Origin: Symsagittifera roscoffensis
Lineage: Eukaryota; Xenacoelomorpha; Acoela; Convolutidae
Reading direction: 5' to 3'
Assembly: GCF_963678635.1 (NCBI RefSeq)
Contig: NC_087064.1
Location: forward strand, 52,348,684-52,412,683
Length of the DNA stretch: 64,000 nt
The notes under the pieces are model-generated. The model had not been told where the DNA came from. It worked only from the letters and a program-made list of their open reading frames with translations, and searched no databases. This document shows positions 10,722 to 22,635 of the stretch, piece by piece. A program made the position numbers and the translations under genes. Position 1 is the stretch's first letter. The number at the start of each line of letters is the position of its first letter.

Positions 10722-13700
10722 ATGGCTTTTCCTTGCTTGCAAATAGCATTGTTACCAGTTATAACATCTTTTTTGATTACCTGCCGCGGTGTTGATATTT
10801 TTGACCTCAATTATCCGGTAATTAAAAGTGCCCCCAAATCAGCTACTTCAACTTTATTCGGCTATTCGCTCGCCTTCTTTTCCCGAAACAGTGAATCTTC
10901 AGAGGAGTGCAGCGGGTCGACCCGGTGCCACGAGATGCTTATAGGTGCTCCTCTGGACAATCAGTTTGAACAAAATTCAGGCGCTTTTTATTCCTGCCCT
11001 GTCAATTCATACACAGACGATTGTTCTTTTGTTCACACATATGAAATACGTGAAGACTTGTCGCAACCTGTTTTTGTTCCTCAGAGAGGCGGCAAAAGTT
11101 CAATCAACCCAAACTACTTGTGGAGTTTTGAAAATGCTTGGCTAGGATCTTCCATTTCGACTCCCGAAGTGGACGTGGGTTTGAAACCTGAAGAGACCCT
11201 TGAGGACTTCGCAGTTGTTTGCGCCAACCAATTTTCGTTTCTGTCTAACTCAAGATACATGAACACGAAAGCATCATTGCTCCATGAAATCAAAAACGCC
11301 AGTTATTTCACCGGAATGTGTTTGAAGTTTGACGACAATTTGGACCTTGTGCCAATAAATGATGAGTTTGACCGGCGCTTTCCTTGCCCGATTATCAGTA
11401 GCGACAGTTCAAATAATGTCGGATGTCAGACCGGGTTTAGTTCGGACATGCGTCAGTTTAGATCGGAAGGCTCTCAGTCGACCACAAGACAGTTTCTGTA
11501 TGGTGCTCCGATCACCGGACAATGGTACGATGGACTTCCCATCATGCAGGAGGAAGTGAGCTATGACTCAATGCCCGAAAATCCAGACTTCTACTCAAGG
11601 CCCACCGTTGTTCTTAATAGGTTCGAAAGTTTTAATATAGATTATAATAATCTAAATTTAAATTGAAAATTTGAAGTTTTTTTCAAATCTACGACACGAA
11701 AAAAATGAACTTCAAAAATGGTCAAGCAAAGATATTTGATATACAAAATAGGACGATTCGACTTGTTTTGACGAGGAGAAACTTTCCAGTTAATTGAGTT
11801 GTTGCAAAAAATTTGATGTAAAATAAATCTTCTGGAGCAGACTCTCTTGGTAGTTTGTAATGATAACTTAAGTTAATTGTCATTCTGCAATTTTAAGTTG
11901 GCGCGGAATTTGATTTTTCTTTCAACCGGAAAGGTGTTGAATTTTCAGCAAAAAGTTTTAAGGTTTGTCGATCTTTTTTACGTCGACCAAACTGATGTTC
12001 CGAGATCTACAGAAACACTATGAAGACCTTATTAATGGCGTTTTTGGTTTTTTTGGAACTTTCAGACCAAATGCCTTTTTTGGCGCGCGCTTCCACCTCA
12101 AAATGTTTCGCCAAAGATCCATTAGAATTAGAATTGTTTATGAGTCTTTTGGCCAAAACTAAATGTAAAATAGTACCAAAGAGTCCCTGAGGACCCTTTA
12201 ACCCGCTCCTCCTTCCCCGTTAAATAAGCTCATGGTATGCTCAAATTTCAAGTATTGCTCAAGTGAATAAGTGGGCTTCATGGTTTGGTTCGCCGAATCA
12301 TTTGTGTCGATGTAAATGCAACTATTTAATTATTTTTATTAGCCAACCATTTTTGTAGATATGAGGAGACCGCAACAGCCACCACCAACTTCAAAGTGTC
12401 CTCCAGTGTCAACATAGCCCCCCTCTCCCACCCACTTCTCTCTTCGCAGGGGGGCATGACCACTGCAGATGGGATGCACAAGATGCAATACTTAGCAGGA
12501 GCCCCCATGTTCGGAAAGGGTGCTGTGTTCGTAGAGGAGGACTCGGCTCCCGACGATACAAATAGTCCACAGATACTACAGCAGATTTTGAGTGCTAAAA
12601 TGGGACAGGTAAACAAAACTCAACTTCACGTTTTTCGGAACACGATGAAGCAAGTTAGGGCTCAGCAAATTACACTATGTACTGTTGGAGCAAACTCTAA
12701 CAAAACTAAATGTACGCTCACTCCAGTCACACTCATTGTACGTGTATTCATAGTTGCAGAGAAATTATGTCTAAAATTTCCTAATTTTTTGTCCACAAGT
12801 ATAAATTTTTTGAAACAGATTAGAACTTTTCAGTTAACTCTCCATTAAACCCTGGATTTAAAGTATGAACTTTAAAGCAGACTGATTTGCCTTCTGGTGT
12901 AAAACAGATGATCTCATTCATATTCTTTGCAAACCAGTATTGGTTGGACGTTTGTAGAGAAGGGGAAAATTTTTGTTTATGGATAGGTTTTTCTGTTCAG
13001 ACCAGTTTCGAATTTGTTAATAATTTTTTTGACGGAACTTTTTTCGAACTCAAAGAGCTAAAGTTCAAGAAAAGTCAAATTTGATTTTTTTTTTTAATGC
13101 CAAAGGGTGTTGGCCCATTTGGGAGAGTTCATGCGAACAAACTTCAAGTTTTCTCATAACGTTTACCAAATCCGATACATTTAAAATGTAAATCATGAAA
13201 GATATTATATCCAAACAAGACTGCTCGTATTTCAGGGCAAAGCTGTGACTGTTCCGACTGCCACTTAATCCATATCGAATAGTTTTTTGCTAAAATAAAA
13301 CATAAGAAAACTATAAAATTTGGACAATATCCAAAATTAAGTGTGAAAAGTTGAGTCGTACGAAATTAATATGACTACATAATCAGTCCGAATTCAATTT
13401 AGAACAATTTTGTTGTGCGGGATAATTCGCCACGCATAAAAATTTCGCATTGCGTTTTCATGATTTTGAAAAAAAAATTTCAAAGTGCGCATAAATTAGT
13501 CACGAGTATGGCCAAATTTTTTCAAACTCACAAAACCTTGCAAAATTGATCGAAGGTGAAAATTTTTTTCAAATTTGATTTTAAGTAGTTGATTTATTCA
13601 AAGGGCTTAAAAGTTTTTTGTTGTAAGCTATTATTTCGATAGCCATAAAATGACTGAAGAAAAAAACCACACTGAGCATAAATATTTCGTTTTCATCAAA

Positions 13701-16700
13701 AGTCGGAACAAAAATGGGTTAGTAGATGTAACGATGACTTCTCGTAAATCAGAACAAAGCCATGACTATTCAGACTGCACATCAAAACCAATTAAAACGC
13801 TTCTGATTAAAAATAGACGCAAAAATTGAGAAAGAAAGTTTCTTTTTGTAAAATTTGAATGTTACAATATATCGCGCGTTAACACAATATATCGCGCGTT
13901 AATTATCCCAAAATGACCAATTTAGCAATTTTTAAACCCCCATAACTTTACAAAAATGTTCAATTTTTTTTATTTGAGCTTCGGATAGCAAGATTTTTCA
14001 GATGTTCTGAAAATATTTGTCAAAACTGATTATTTAACACGCCGAAAGTTGACTGAATGGAAAAAAAACGACTACAGCATAAATATTCGTTTTCTTCGAA
14101 AGCTGGAACCAAAATATCATTTTATAGTTGGCATTCCGTATTCAGCAAAAGCTTTTTTTCTCGATAACTTTTTAATAAAGAATCTAACCTAATGTTCTGT
14201 TGTGCTTTTCCTATAAAAACTAAATCAGAAACAAAGTTTTTCAGGAAAAACCTTGCTCTTTTTTAAACATTTCAAAAAAATTTTCTGTTTAAACTTTTAT
14301 ATTACAAGATAAACATTTCTCGCCAGAAAAAAAATGTTCTGTAGGGATTGGATGTGGATAAAATTTGAAAAAATCACGTATTTTTCTTTTTCTTATTGAA
14401 TGCTTTATCAAAGAGTACAGAAAATCCGCTCTGAGACGAGCCTTTTTGTTTTTACACAAACCTAATTTTCAACATGGCAGCTGTATTTTTCAAGGGTTTC
14501 GGACGGGCAGTGCTGGCCATTGACCTGACAGGGGATGGGTTCTCGGAGGTGATAGTGGGGGCACCAGACTTCTTCGAGTACAGAACTCACGGGGGAGCAG
14601 TGTACATATATTCGCACAACAACACAGTCATGGACGGGTTCAGAGAGGAACCCTTCATGACACTGAAGGTAACAAAACAGTTTTCAATGCATTTAAACGA
14701 GATCATTTTTATTGCTAAAACGTGGAAATGAATAACATAATGTTGGGCCCTATGCAGAAACTTCAAACTAAGACTTTTCTCATTTATAAACTGATTTAAA
14801 GAGATAGCCAACTTTATAGGCGCCTTTTTCTGTGCTTGCACTTTTTGGTGCTTGCATTTTTTAGAGAAAAAAAACTTTTTATATGTTTACTGAAAAAACT
14901 CTAAGTCAATAAATGTTCAAAGCTCGTATAATTTTTTTTGGCAAAATACAATCAGGGGCGTTTCTAGGTGTTTTTTTTTCGTGGAGGGGGGCGAGACATT
15001 TTTTGAGAACGTTTTTTGGTTTGGCAGAACTTTCTTTAGGCCGACCAAATTGGTTTTTGATTTGTTTTTGAAAAAAGAAATCAGTTATGAACAAATAGGC
15101 CACTTAAAGGATTTTTTTGAAGGTTTTGAAAAAATGAGTTTTTTTGGCGTGTGCTCCTCCTGAAAAGAAGTGTAAGGCGCTCTAGAGTTGGATAACTAAA
15201 AATGATGACGTTAATTAGTACCAATGTGCTGGGGACTAAAGCAGGGACTGATTTAGGGAGAAGCAGGGACTGATTTAGGGGGGGGGGGATGATTTAGTCC
15301 AAAGCGTCCCCTTTGTACTATTTTGAAAATTTTCTAAAAGCACCTTTGGCGCCAATATATACTAAATTTGAGGTGGGAGCGCGCGCCGAAAAAAACGCGA
15401 TTTTTTGGCAAAAGTTTCCAAAAAGGGCCTAGAAACGCCTTTTTTGCCTGTTTTCTTTTCAAAATCAAAAGCAAAGCTTCCGAAACCTTGTAAACATTCA
15501 AAAAATGTCAATTTTTTGTGGCTAATTTAAGAGCCCAGTTTTTTTTTTTGCAGGGTAAACCGTATAGTCAGTTTGGTCACGCCGTATCCTCACTCGGAGA
15601 CGTCAATTACGACGGGTGCATGGATTTTGCCGTCGGAGCTCCGAATGAACGACATGAGGAAGAAGACGGCTCCGCGGGTGGATCCGAGAGCACTGGCGCT
15701 GTCTACATATACCTCGGGTCACGTGACTGGGGTCTAATGGATACGAAGCAACCAAGTCAAATCTTATATGCGAAGCAGTTCGAACGCCATTCACCCTCGG
15801 GAGCTATCCATAGATTTGGATACTCGTTCGCGAGACGTAAGTGTTCTGCTAATTTTGTAGTTGTTGAAGAAAAACCAAAAAATAATGAAATGCGAACTAA
15901 TTATCATCAGCTTGAAAAAAAAATTAAATTAAACTGAATTGTAATGAACATTTATTGCAAGCATTCTGTTTTTTTTTAGCCAGAGATTTAGACATGAACG
16001 GCTTCCCAGACCTCGGAGTGGGTGCCCCAGGACTCGAACCCAACGTTTTCAGACCCGGTCTGTCGGAAGGCAGTGCCGGATTAGTCATCGCGATCCGAAT
16101 GCGACCCTTAGTACACATAACTGCCTCACTTATCGCTTACGAGTACGATCCGAATAGTATGCCAAGCGACTTGAAACGACTCAACTTCGTGGACATTTTG
16201 AGCGGTAACCCGGACAAGTGTGGCATGACTAAAACAAATGCAGGAGAGGAAGTGGCCTTTTGTTTCTACCTTCAAATTTGTTTCGCGTACCACTCGTCTG
16301 AAAACATTCCGAAAAACGAAGAGTTGGGCACGATTTACGTCGATGCACATAGTAAGTTTCGATAGTTTTTCCGAATATCATTTTTCTGGTACATTTGCAA
16401 CAAAGAACCTCAAAAATAAGTGCAAATATGAAAAGTAAAAAAATTTGGAGGAAAAGTGAATTTAACAAGATAGAGTCAACACTGTCACAGGTGACAAATT
16501 AAATGAAAAATTGAATAATTTTTGTTTGAATAAATTGTTTTTAGTTGCTCTTGATTCGGACTTCGAGCCCCAGAAACCGAGAGCAGAGTTTGCCTCTCGA
16601 CAAAACACAATTTCACCCAGCGACATGAGTTTCAGCAGGGTCAAATTAACCTATCCTGAAGGAAAAACTCAAGGAAGACCAATTTGTCAACCCCTGCAAC

Positions 16701-19245
16701 AAGTTCTTGTTGTCAGTGCGAACAACAGGGTCAACCGGGACGCCTCGCAGGCCGGGGAACAAAAGTCGCCTTCGGATCCAGCGAGTGACTCTGCATTTGG
16801 ATCTGCTTTCAAACCATTGCTAATAGCGATGAATTACTCACTGAGTGATCAAAATGAGGGCGGTTCTATTTCGACCGGAAGTGATAAAATGGCACCCCAA
16901 GGGGGACAGTTGATTGATTTGGATTCCTTTCCGGTTTTGAATGCGTCGCTTTCCCATATGGAAATCGCGGCACAGCAAATGTCTATGGATACATTGCTTA
17001 TTCAGTTCGCAAAGGACTGTGGCACTGATCAAACGTGTATTTCGCGTGCCCAATTAGACGTAAAATTTGAGGTAAATTTATTTCATAAAAACGATGTCTT
17101 CCAGATGCAAACTTCCCCATGAATTTTATCAAATTTGGCGATCTAAATTTTGTAATACATGAAGGAAGTCAAACCTCTAAATGCAATTCCTAATTTGTGT
17201 TTTTTCTTCAAAATTGTTTCCTGTTTTTGTGTTTTTCAATCAAAACTGCAATTTTGAATCAAATCACTAATATACGCAGGAGCGGATCTAGGATTTTCTC
17301 GAGCGTGGGTAGGTGGTGGGTTTCAAAAAAAAATTCAAAAGTTTTGTGCCGACTTTTCTTAAAACTTTTTTTAGGTCAAGCAAATTGATTTTCTGAGCGC
17401 TCCCAAATCACATATAAAGACCCTATTTTGGCAAAAATTTCTGCGCAGCAAACAAATTTTCTAATAAAAAGCCAAAAAAAGCGTTTTTAGACACTTTTTG
17501 GAAAATTTTGACCAAAAAATCACGTTTTATCGGCGCGCTTATATATTGTATATATTAGCGTGGCGTCGAATCCCTGAGGAGAAAGCGTCCGTCCCCTCCC
17601 CTAAATCCGCCCCTGAATCTACGTTCACAATTTGTCAATTTTTCAATACCCATTTAAAACAATTTGCAGTGTTGCTGAGAACTTACAGTTCAGGAGAATA
17701 ATTCTCCTCCTTTGCAAAATTGTTGATAATTTGGAGTGGGATTCATTATAATACTTTTTTTTTTAGGAAAATGTCCTCAAGGAAACTCAGAACGATGTCA
17801 CTACAAACTACGTCTACCTGGACACGGAGTTCATAATCAACATCAATATTGCCATCACGGGCGAGCCATCGTACGAGCCCGGAATTCTGATTCAGTTTCC
17901 TCCTTACATCTGGTTTGACTCGGTTTACCCCGAGTGCAAATACACCCCGGATGAGGGGCAAATTAGGTGCACATTTGCTAACAAAGTAGATGGGGGCGAT
18001 TCAATCAAAAAACGTTTCACTTTTATGTCAAAACAAGAATCGGCCGAGTTTATCAAAAAAGAACCCCTGAACACATTATTTAAGTTTAAGTTCTTAACAA
18101 CAAGCAACCTAACAGACGATAGCACAATTGGCCGAAATCTTTCATTGACGGTTTACCAAGAAGCGGATTTGAGGTTGAGCGGCGCTGGATCGCCGCAGAC
18201 TGTGATTTACGGAGGAAATATTAGAGGCGCTTTTAGCATCAAAGAGGCAGGCGATGTTAGATCAATAGGACAGCAGTTAACCCATTCATATGAGGTTTAT
18301 AACTACGGACTATCTGATATTCCAACGGTCGACCTTCAAATTCTTTGGCCAGAGAAGTTTCGCAACGGTAAATATCTTTTATATGTTACCGAGAAACCAC
18401 AAGTTACCGATTCGCAAGGTAACATATACCCGTCATCCAAGTATTTGTGTTCAAATGCCAACTTTGAAATAGACCCGTTCAACATAGCGAGCGCCAAAAG
18501 AGCAGAAACGAACGTAAACCGACGAGTAAGGCGCGCAGACAACGAACCTCCATCTGAAAAATCTATTGTTTCGCAGCCCAGTAAAATGCAAATTGATTGC
18601 TTCAATAAAATGGCAATTTGTACAAAATATTCTTGCACATTTAATGGTTTGAACTCAAAAAGTGGCGTCAAGGTTTCGATTCCCAGCCGGATCTGGAATT
18701 CGACTTTCGCCGAAGATATGCCCGACTCGGTTGACGTCTTGAGCCACGCCGAGACTAAAATCATAAATGCCAAATATTTGCACCAAGAGCAAGAAACAAA
18801 CGACATCTCAAATATCCGAACGCGAGTCGTGAAAGATCCGAAGCTAATGAAAGAACAACGGATTCCAATCTGGATTATCATACTAGCTATTGTCGGTGGC
18901 TTGCTACTTCTGCTAATTATAATCCTGATTTGCGCCAAGTTGGGATTTTTCAGACGAAAACGGCAAGTAAATCGAGCGAATCACTACAGGCCGCCCCCGC
19001 AGCAGACGTTCCAATTAGACGACATGGGAGATTTCGACTACAAGCACGATTTAGAACCCACACCTGCCCCTGCTCCAACTAGAACAATGTATTCGGGTGG
19101 GGGATCATTCACTGTAGGCTATGCGGACGACAAAAACTCTAAAAAACAAAGCAAGAAAAAGAGCAAAAAGGGTCAACAACCTCAAAGTCAAAATATGACA
19201 GAACCTTACACGGGAGGTTATTGGGGTGATGTTTCCAATATCTAA
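10722..19245 (+). CDS. Integrin alpha chain, seven exons
   Basis: Cell-surface adhesion receptor subunit that would pair with a beta chain and bind matrix ligands. Exons predicted by frame and splice signals: 10,722-11,620; 12,359-12,608; 14,495-14,668; 15,554-15,836; 15,980-16,351; 16,545-17,071; 17,767-19,245. All phases agree and give 1,327 aa. A signal peptide is followed by FDLNYPVI and a seven-blade beta-propeller. Blades 5-7 carry FG-GAP cation loops: DLTGDGFSEVIVGAP, DVNYDGCMDFAVGAP, DLDMNGFPDLGVGAP. No I-domain is seen. Thigh/calf regions follow, then a basic RRVRR site near residue 1,089 that could be the heavy/light-chain cleavage point, one membrane helix, and KLGFFRRKR, the alpha-tail signature. 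The tail is unusually long (about 90 aa) and ends in a Lys-rich stretch. The first donor, AATAG|GTTCGA, is weak but is the only one that keeps the phase. Alpha subclass not assigned. Confidence 0.92.
11940..12130 (-). mobile_element. Degenerate family 2 MITE in integrin intron 1
   Basis: Reads in the minus orientation. GGCGCGCGCTTCCACCTCAA (near 12,080) is the complement of the family core 'TTGAGG-GGAGCGCGC'. GTCGACC and TTTTTGG words flank it. Terminal repeats are not recognisable. It sits inside intron 1 (11,621-12,358). Confidence 0.4.
13251..13709 (-). mobile_element. MITE-like family 1, copy C, in integrin intron 2
   Basis: 459 bp with near-perfect family ends: GTTCCGACT at 13,251-13,259 and AGTCGGAAC at 13,701-13,709. 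It lies in the opposite orientation to copies A and B. The sequence to its left (13,228-13,250, AGACTGCTCGTATTTCAGGGCAAAGC) is the complement of the right flank of copy A, so that flank belongs to the family. It lies in intron 2 (12,609-14,494). Confidence 0.6.
13768..14109 (-). mobile_element. MITE-like family 1, copy D, in integrin intron 2
   Basis: 342 bp in tandem with copy C and in the same orientation, with degenerate ends (ATTCAGACT at 13,768; AGCTGGAAC ending 14,109). Inside, CAATATATCGCGCGTTAA is repeated twice in direct tandem (about 13,865-13,902), a copy-specific expansion of the family's CGCG word. The paired arrangement mirrors copies A and B. Confidence 0.5.
14953..15510. mobile_element. 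Family 2 MITE fragments in integrin intron 3
   Basis: Two fragments in intron 3 (14,669-15,553). The first begins CAGGGGCGTTTCTAGG (14,953) and runs to about 15,175. The second begins with a doubled GCAGGGACTGATTTAGGG (15,241-15,285) ending in a G run, and continues with CCAATATATACTAAATTTGAGG and GGGAGCGCGCGCCG (near 15,350-15,390), the family core in + orientation. Right ends are not preserved. The small frames here are chance. Confidence 0.5.
17279..17615 (+). mobile_element. MITE-like family 2, in integrin intron 6
   Basis: 337 bp from GGAGCGGATCTAGGA (17,279) to CCTAAATCCGCCCCTGA (17,615), an inverted-repeat pair of about 15 bp with few mismatches. The body has GGTCAAGCAAATTGATTTTC, CTATTTTGGCA and GCGCGCTTATATATTGTATA. 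It lies wholly inside intron 6 (17,072-17,766), so the gene should tolerate it if spliced out. Confidence 0.65.
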
Positions 19246-20153
19246 TCATTACTTTTATGCTTCTCTCTTCTTTCTGCTCTCTATCGCTGCATGGTTAACT
19301 TTGAGTTCAAATCTCGGATTGAGTCATTTTTTACTATCGATCAAAACTGAAGAAAATACATTGTTTTTATAAAAGTTTATTAATCGTCTCAAGTTTTTTA
19401 CCAGATTTTGCTTGTTTTGCATTGATTGATTTGCGCTGATGCTTTATTAGTTTTTGAAGCTTGATTGGTGCAGATTTATTTTTGTTCATTCCATCATTCG
19501 TATGACGTAATTAAAATGCAAATAAATTGAACAGTTTTTAATAAAAATTGTGATATTTTTAGGATCTAGGAGGAGCAAATCGTGAGTATCTGAGCTCCTT
19601 CTTTACATCTGCTTGTTTTGGCTACAGTTCTAACACTTTCTTTTTGCTGACATTGATAAAAAAAATTCGGAAAACGATTCAGCATTTTGATTAATTGATA
19701 TCTAAAAAACACAAGCATGGCTTAGCACGGTTGGGTCTAGAACTTTCTCAATAGGGTTGTGCATTTGTGTTCAAAAAATTTCAACCTTTTTCTAAGGCCA
19801 CCTTGATTTTTTCAGCTCCACTGAGTCACTGAAAACGAACTCCTTATTTTTCTAAATACTATGCACTGCGAGCGGGTTCCGCGCAAAATTTGAGTTTTTT
19901 GGTTTCTATTTATTGCTGGTTGCCACAGACTGTGATTTTTTAGACATTTGAGTGAAATGGTTTGCAAAAATGGTCTGTATTGTACAAAAATGTCGACTAG
20001 ATTGTAATCAAAAATGGATTATAATCAATCATGATGGATTACAATGTATTTTTCAATAAAAAAAATAATCAAGTAAAATCCCCTAAAAACCAATGGCGTA
20101 TAATTATATTTAGGTGATTCATGAAAATTGAAAAAATTTTTGCCAAAAAGCTC
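19246..20153 (+). other. Integrin 3' UTR and downstream flank
   Basis: Polyadenylation signals AATAAA occur at 19,521-19,526 and 19,540-19,545, about 280 nt after the stop, and are plausible ends for the integrin mRNA. Further on, near 19,995-20,050, GATTGTAATC, GGATTATAATC and GGATTACAAT form a cluster of near-palindromes. The whole segment is repeated at 25,597-26,504 with scattered substitutions. Confidence 0.55.
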
Positions 20154-20300
20154 TGTTCTGATTTCAAACAGAAACAGAAACATGAATTATTTTATTGAGC
20201 TCACAAAGTGTGACGCCGCCGCTACCACAAAATATATATGTTTTTATTCCTTTGCAAAAGGAAGGGAAATGCTATTGGAATAATTCGTAAAACGTTTTAA

Positions 20301-20436
20301 GCATTGAGAATTGAAACAACTATTCTCGTTCAATGCGAATAATAACGATTCTTCTCGTAAAATACGAGCATACGAAACATTCTTCTCGTAAAATACGAAT
20401 GTACGAATAGAGAATACGAAGTTAAGAAGTAACTTC
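20301..20436 (+). repeat. Hairpin array in the LTR
   Basis: Four consecutive inverted repeats in 136 bp: GCATTGAGAAT with ATTCTCGTTCAATGC (20,301-20,335, imperfect); CTCGTA-AAA-TACGAG (20,354-20,368); ACATTC with GAATGT around a nested CGTA-AAA-TACG (20,377-20,402); GAAGTTA-AGAAG-TAACTTC (20,418-20,436). The array recurs in all five LTR copies with point changes. It could act at the DNA level (protein binding) or as RNA structure. Confidence 0.6.
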
Positions 20437-20501
20437 TCATTTGATGCGAAAAGTGGTACGACACCAACACCAGTCTCTCTTCAACCACCCCAACCATTCT
20501 C

Positions 20502-20612
20502 TATAAAATACTCTCCATTCTCAGTAAAAATATCTCTAATCTCACCCTTAAAACAAATATTGAGTCAAAAGGCAACTTGCAGTAAATTCATACTAACTTC
20601 TTTTCTAATAAA
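20502..20612 (+). promoter_or_regulatory. LTR core promoter and poly(A) signal
   Basis: TATAAAA at 20,502-20,508 is followed about 20 nt later by CTCAGTA (20,520-20,526), an initiator-like sequence, and by AATAAA at 20,607-20,612. The order TATA, start, poly(A) signal fits a U3-R boundary. The segment is missing from the LTR copies at 26.5, 40.2, 43.3 and 46.5 kb. Confidence 0.5.
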
Positions 20613-21180
20613 ATATTTCTCAGCGAATTTAAGATTTACTTTCTAACCTAGAAAGTAGAAAGGACCCTTTTTTCCTAGCAGGCGTTTTGTCCGGCGTAAA
20701 TAGTATTGCCAGCGTAATAGCTCCTAAGTAATCGATTATTTCCTATGTAATTCTAGTGCTGGTAAATTACGAGGCGCAATTTGTTGTTGGTTTTAATGAT
20801 ATTTAAACCTTTTCTGCAAGCTTTTGCTTGGCTGAAAAACTCAAAAACAATGAAAAAATATGTCTATATTATAAAACATTCAAAATTTACAGGACTTTTT
20901 TACATCCTCTGTAGCATTTAAAGCTCCTTGCTTGATTTTCTGGGGTAAACAAAATGCGCTACACAATCCAGCTTGTTTTTTTTTCGATTTTGATTCGGTT
21001 GGGGTGTTATATGGTTATTTAACTTCATAATTACTATTTTTAAAAATCTGAAAAAAGCTGTTCAAGTCAGCTCTGGAACAACAGACAATAAAAGGTGCAA
21101 TGTTTTATTAAAATTCTAAGTTTTATGTTGTTTTAGGGTTTTAGCAACCTTACTTAGAACTTATTCGCAACTTGTCTTTA

Positions 21181-22546
21181 ATGACATTTTCGGGAAACGA
21201 CCCGAACCAAAATGCTACAGCATTTTGGAATTCAGTTGAAACCAAAATTCTTTTCTCATTAGGTCAAAGACCTGCTGATAATGATGCACGACGCAGCTAT
21301 AATAGCAGACAACGATCCCTATTCGGATCATTTTTAACTGATACATATCTTGAATGGTTCAATGACAATGTAACCAATGCTACCACACCGGCACAACTAA
21401 AAGATCTCTTCCTAAACAGATTCATTGACGGACGAGATCAATTCAAACATAGAATTGATGCTGAAAATGCAGCTCGCCAAGATGGCGAATTAATTAAAAA
21501 ATTACTCCCACAGAATCAAATCGTCTGTAGATAGAGAATGGCCCAAAAGTATTGATGTAGCAGTCCATGCTGATGAAGATGCTCAAAATGCTGAGAGAAC
21601 TATACAAACCAGACAAAGAAGTCAAAAGTATTTTGATTTCTCAATTAAGGGACTAAGACCTCTAGCCCTTAAAAAAAGCTCATGAATACATGATAGAGCA
21701 TCGAAATGCCAATTGGGATCAATTCACAAACCATGTATTAACTAAGGATCTAACATTCATTGTTGCTACTGATCCTGCTAATAAGTCAGCAACGGATAAA
21801 ATGACTTCATTAGAAACTCAAATTAAAGAACTAACTAAACTAATCAAGAAGTAAGGAAGTAAGTGCAATCAATGATCAGAATTCATTTCAACGACGTCAC
21901 CCTGACATCAAGGGAAGATCTAATAGTACACGATTCTGCGAATATTGCAGAATGAATGGACATTCTATATCTAGATTTTCAACAAAGCAAATTCAAGACG
22001 AAGTAAAATCAGTTGCGAAAAGAGCTCACAACAAAAAAAGAACGAAGAGTTTCATTTGAAATCGATTATAAACGAAATCGAAGACCAAATAACTTCAATA
22101 ACCAGAATAACCCTAACCCAAGCAATCGGTTTTGGGATAACCAAAACAGAACTACTAACAATTCAAGTCCTAGCCAAATTATTTATGGCATTCGCCATAA
22201 TTATAACTACAACGGAAAGAATTTCCAAAAGGCTAATTCACAATCGTCTTTCAATACCAAAAGGCCCCAAACCTATGATGATAAGTATCCCAGAGAAAAC
22301 AAATTCAGAGAAAACGAACAAGTTGCTAAACAGTTCTACGACAAAGAAAATAGGCAGTTCAACAGTAACCCTAGGGGTCGACCATATAACACTGGAAACT
22401 ATAATAACAACAATAATCGAGACTCAACGCCATCTCAATCACCAAATTTTAGATCGAATCAGATGCAGTCTGAAACTACGCACTGGGTTGAGGAAGAATT
22501 AAATTACTTCGATGCGATCACTGATTTCTTTTCTTTAAACTATTAA
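21181..22546 (+). pseudogene. gag: Tor copy 1 gag, frameshifted
   Basis: Structural polyprotein of the retroelement. The frame opens at ATG 21,181 (MTFSGNDPNQN) with a capsid-like alpha-helical region. It breaks at an A-run near 21,500, again near 21,675 and at a stop near 21,854. A nucleocapsid Cys-His knuckle lies at 21,937-21,978 (C-x2-C-x4-H), but the final Cys position is Phe. The last frame (to 22,546) is Asn-, Arg- and Gln-rich and ends FFSLNY. At least four lesions make it non-functional. The C-terminal part is repeated in copy 2 at 26,840-27,336. Confidence 0.7.
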
Positions 22547-22635
22547 AGTCTCCGAAACCGAGCGATGATAGTAATCCTAAATCAAGGATATATCTTAGCT
22601 TTATATCATTTTGCCACCGGAGACAAAAATAGTAT

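Larger units (their letters stand above)
20154..21169 (+). mobile_element. 5' LTR of the Tor-like Ty3/gypsy element, copy a
   Basis: Left end TGTTCTG is set by comparison. In the downstream copies the same word starts directly after a purine tract (AAAATAGGAGGATGGATA), as expected for the 3' LTR next to a polypurine tract. Here it starts directly after host-like sequence that is also present before copy b. The right end is tentative (TTATTCGCA, 21,161-21,169), where homology with the downstream LTRs stops. This is the only copy retaining the promoter segment. No convincing tRNA primer-binding site follows, and the gag ATG lies only 12 nt further on, so a leader may have been deleted. Confidence 0.65.

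Noticed and set aside
18336-18938. 200-codon minus-strand frame
   Set aside because: It is the antisense shadow of the integrin last exon, and its copy at 24,859-25,233 is the shadow of the duplicate.
22056-22502. 148-codon Ile/Thr-rich + frame, repeated at 26,850
   Set aside because: Alternate frame of the Asn-rich Gag tail. AAT/AAC-rich codons read as Ile/Thr when shifted. The frame ending FFSLNY connects better to Gag.
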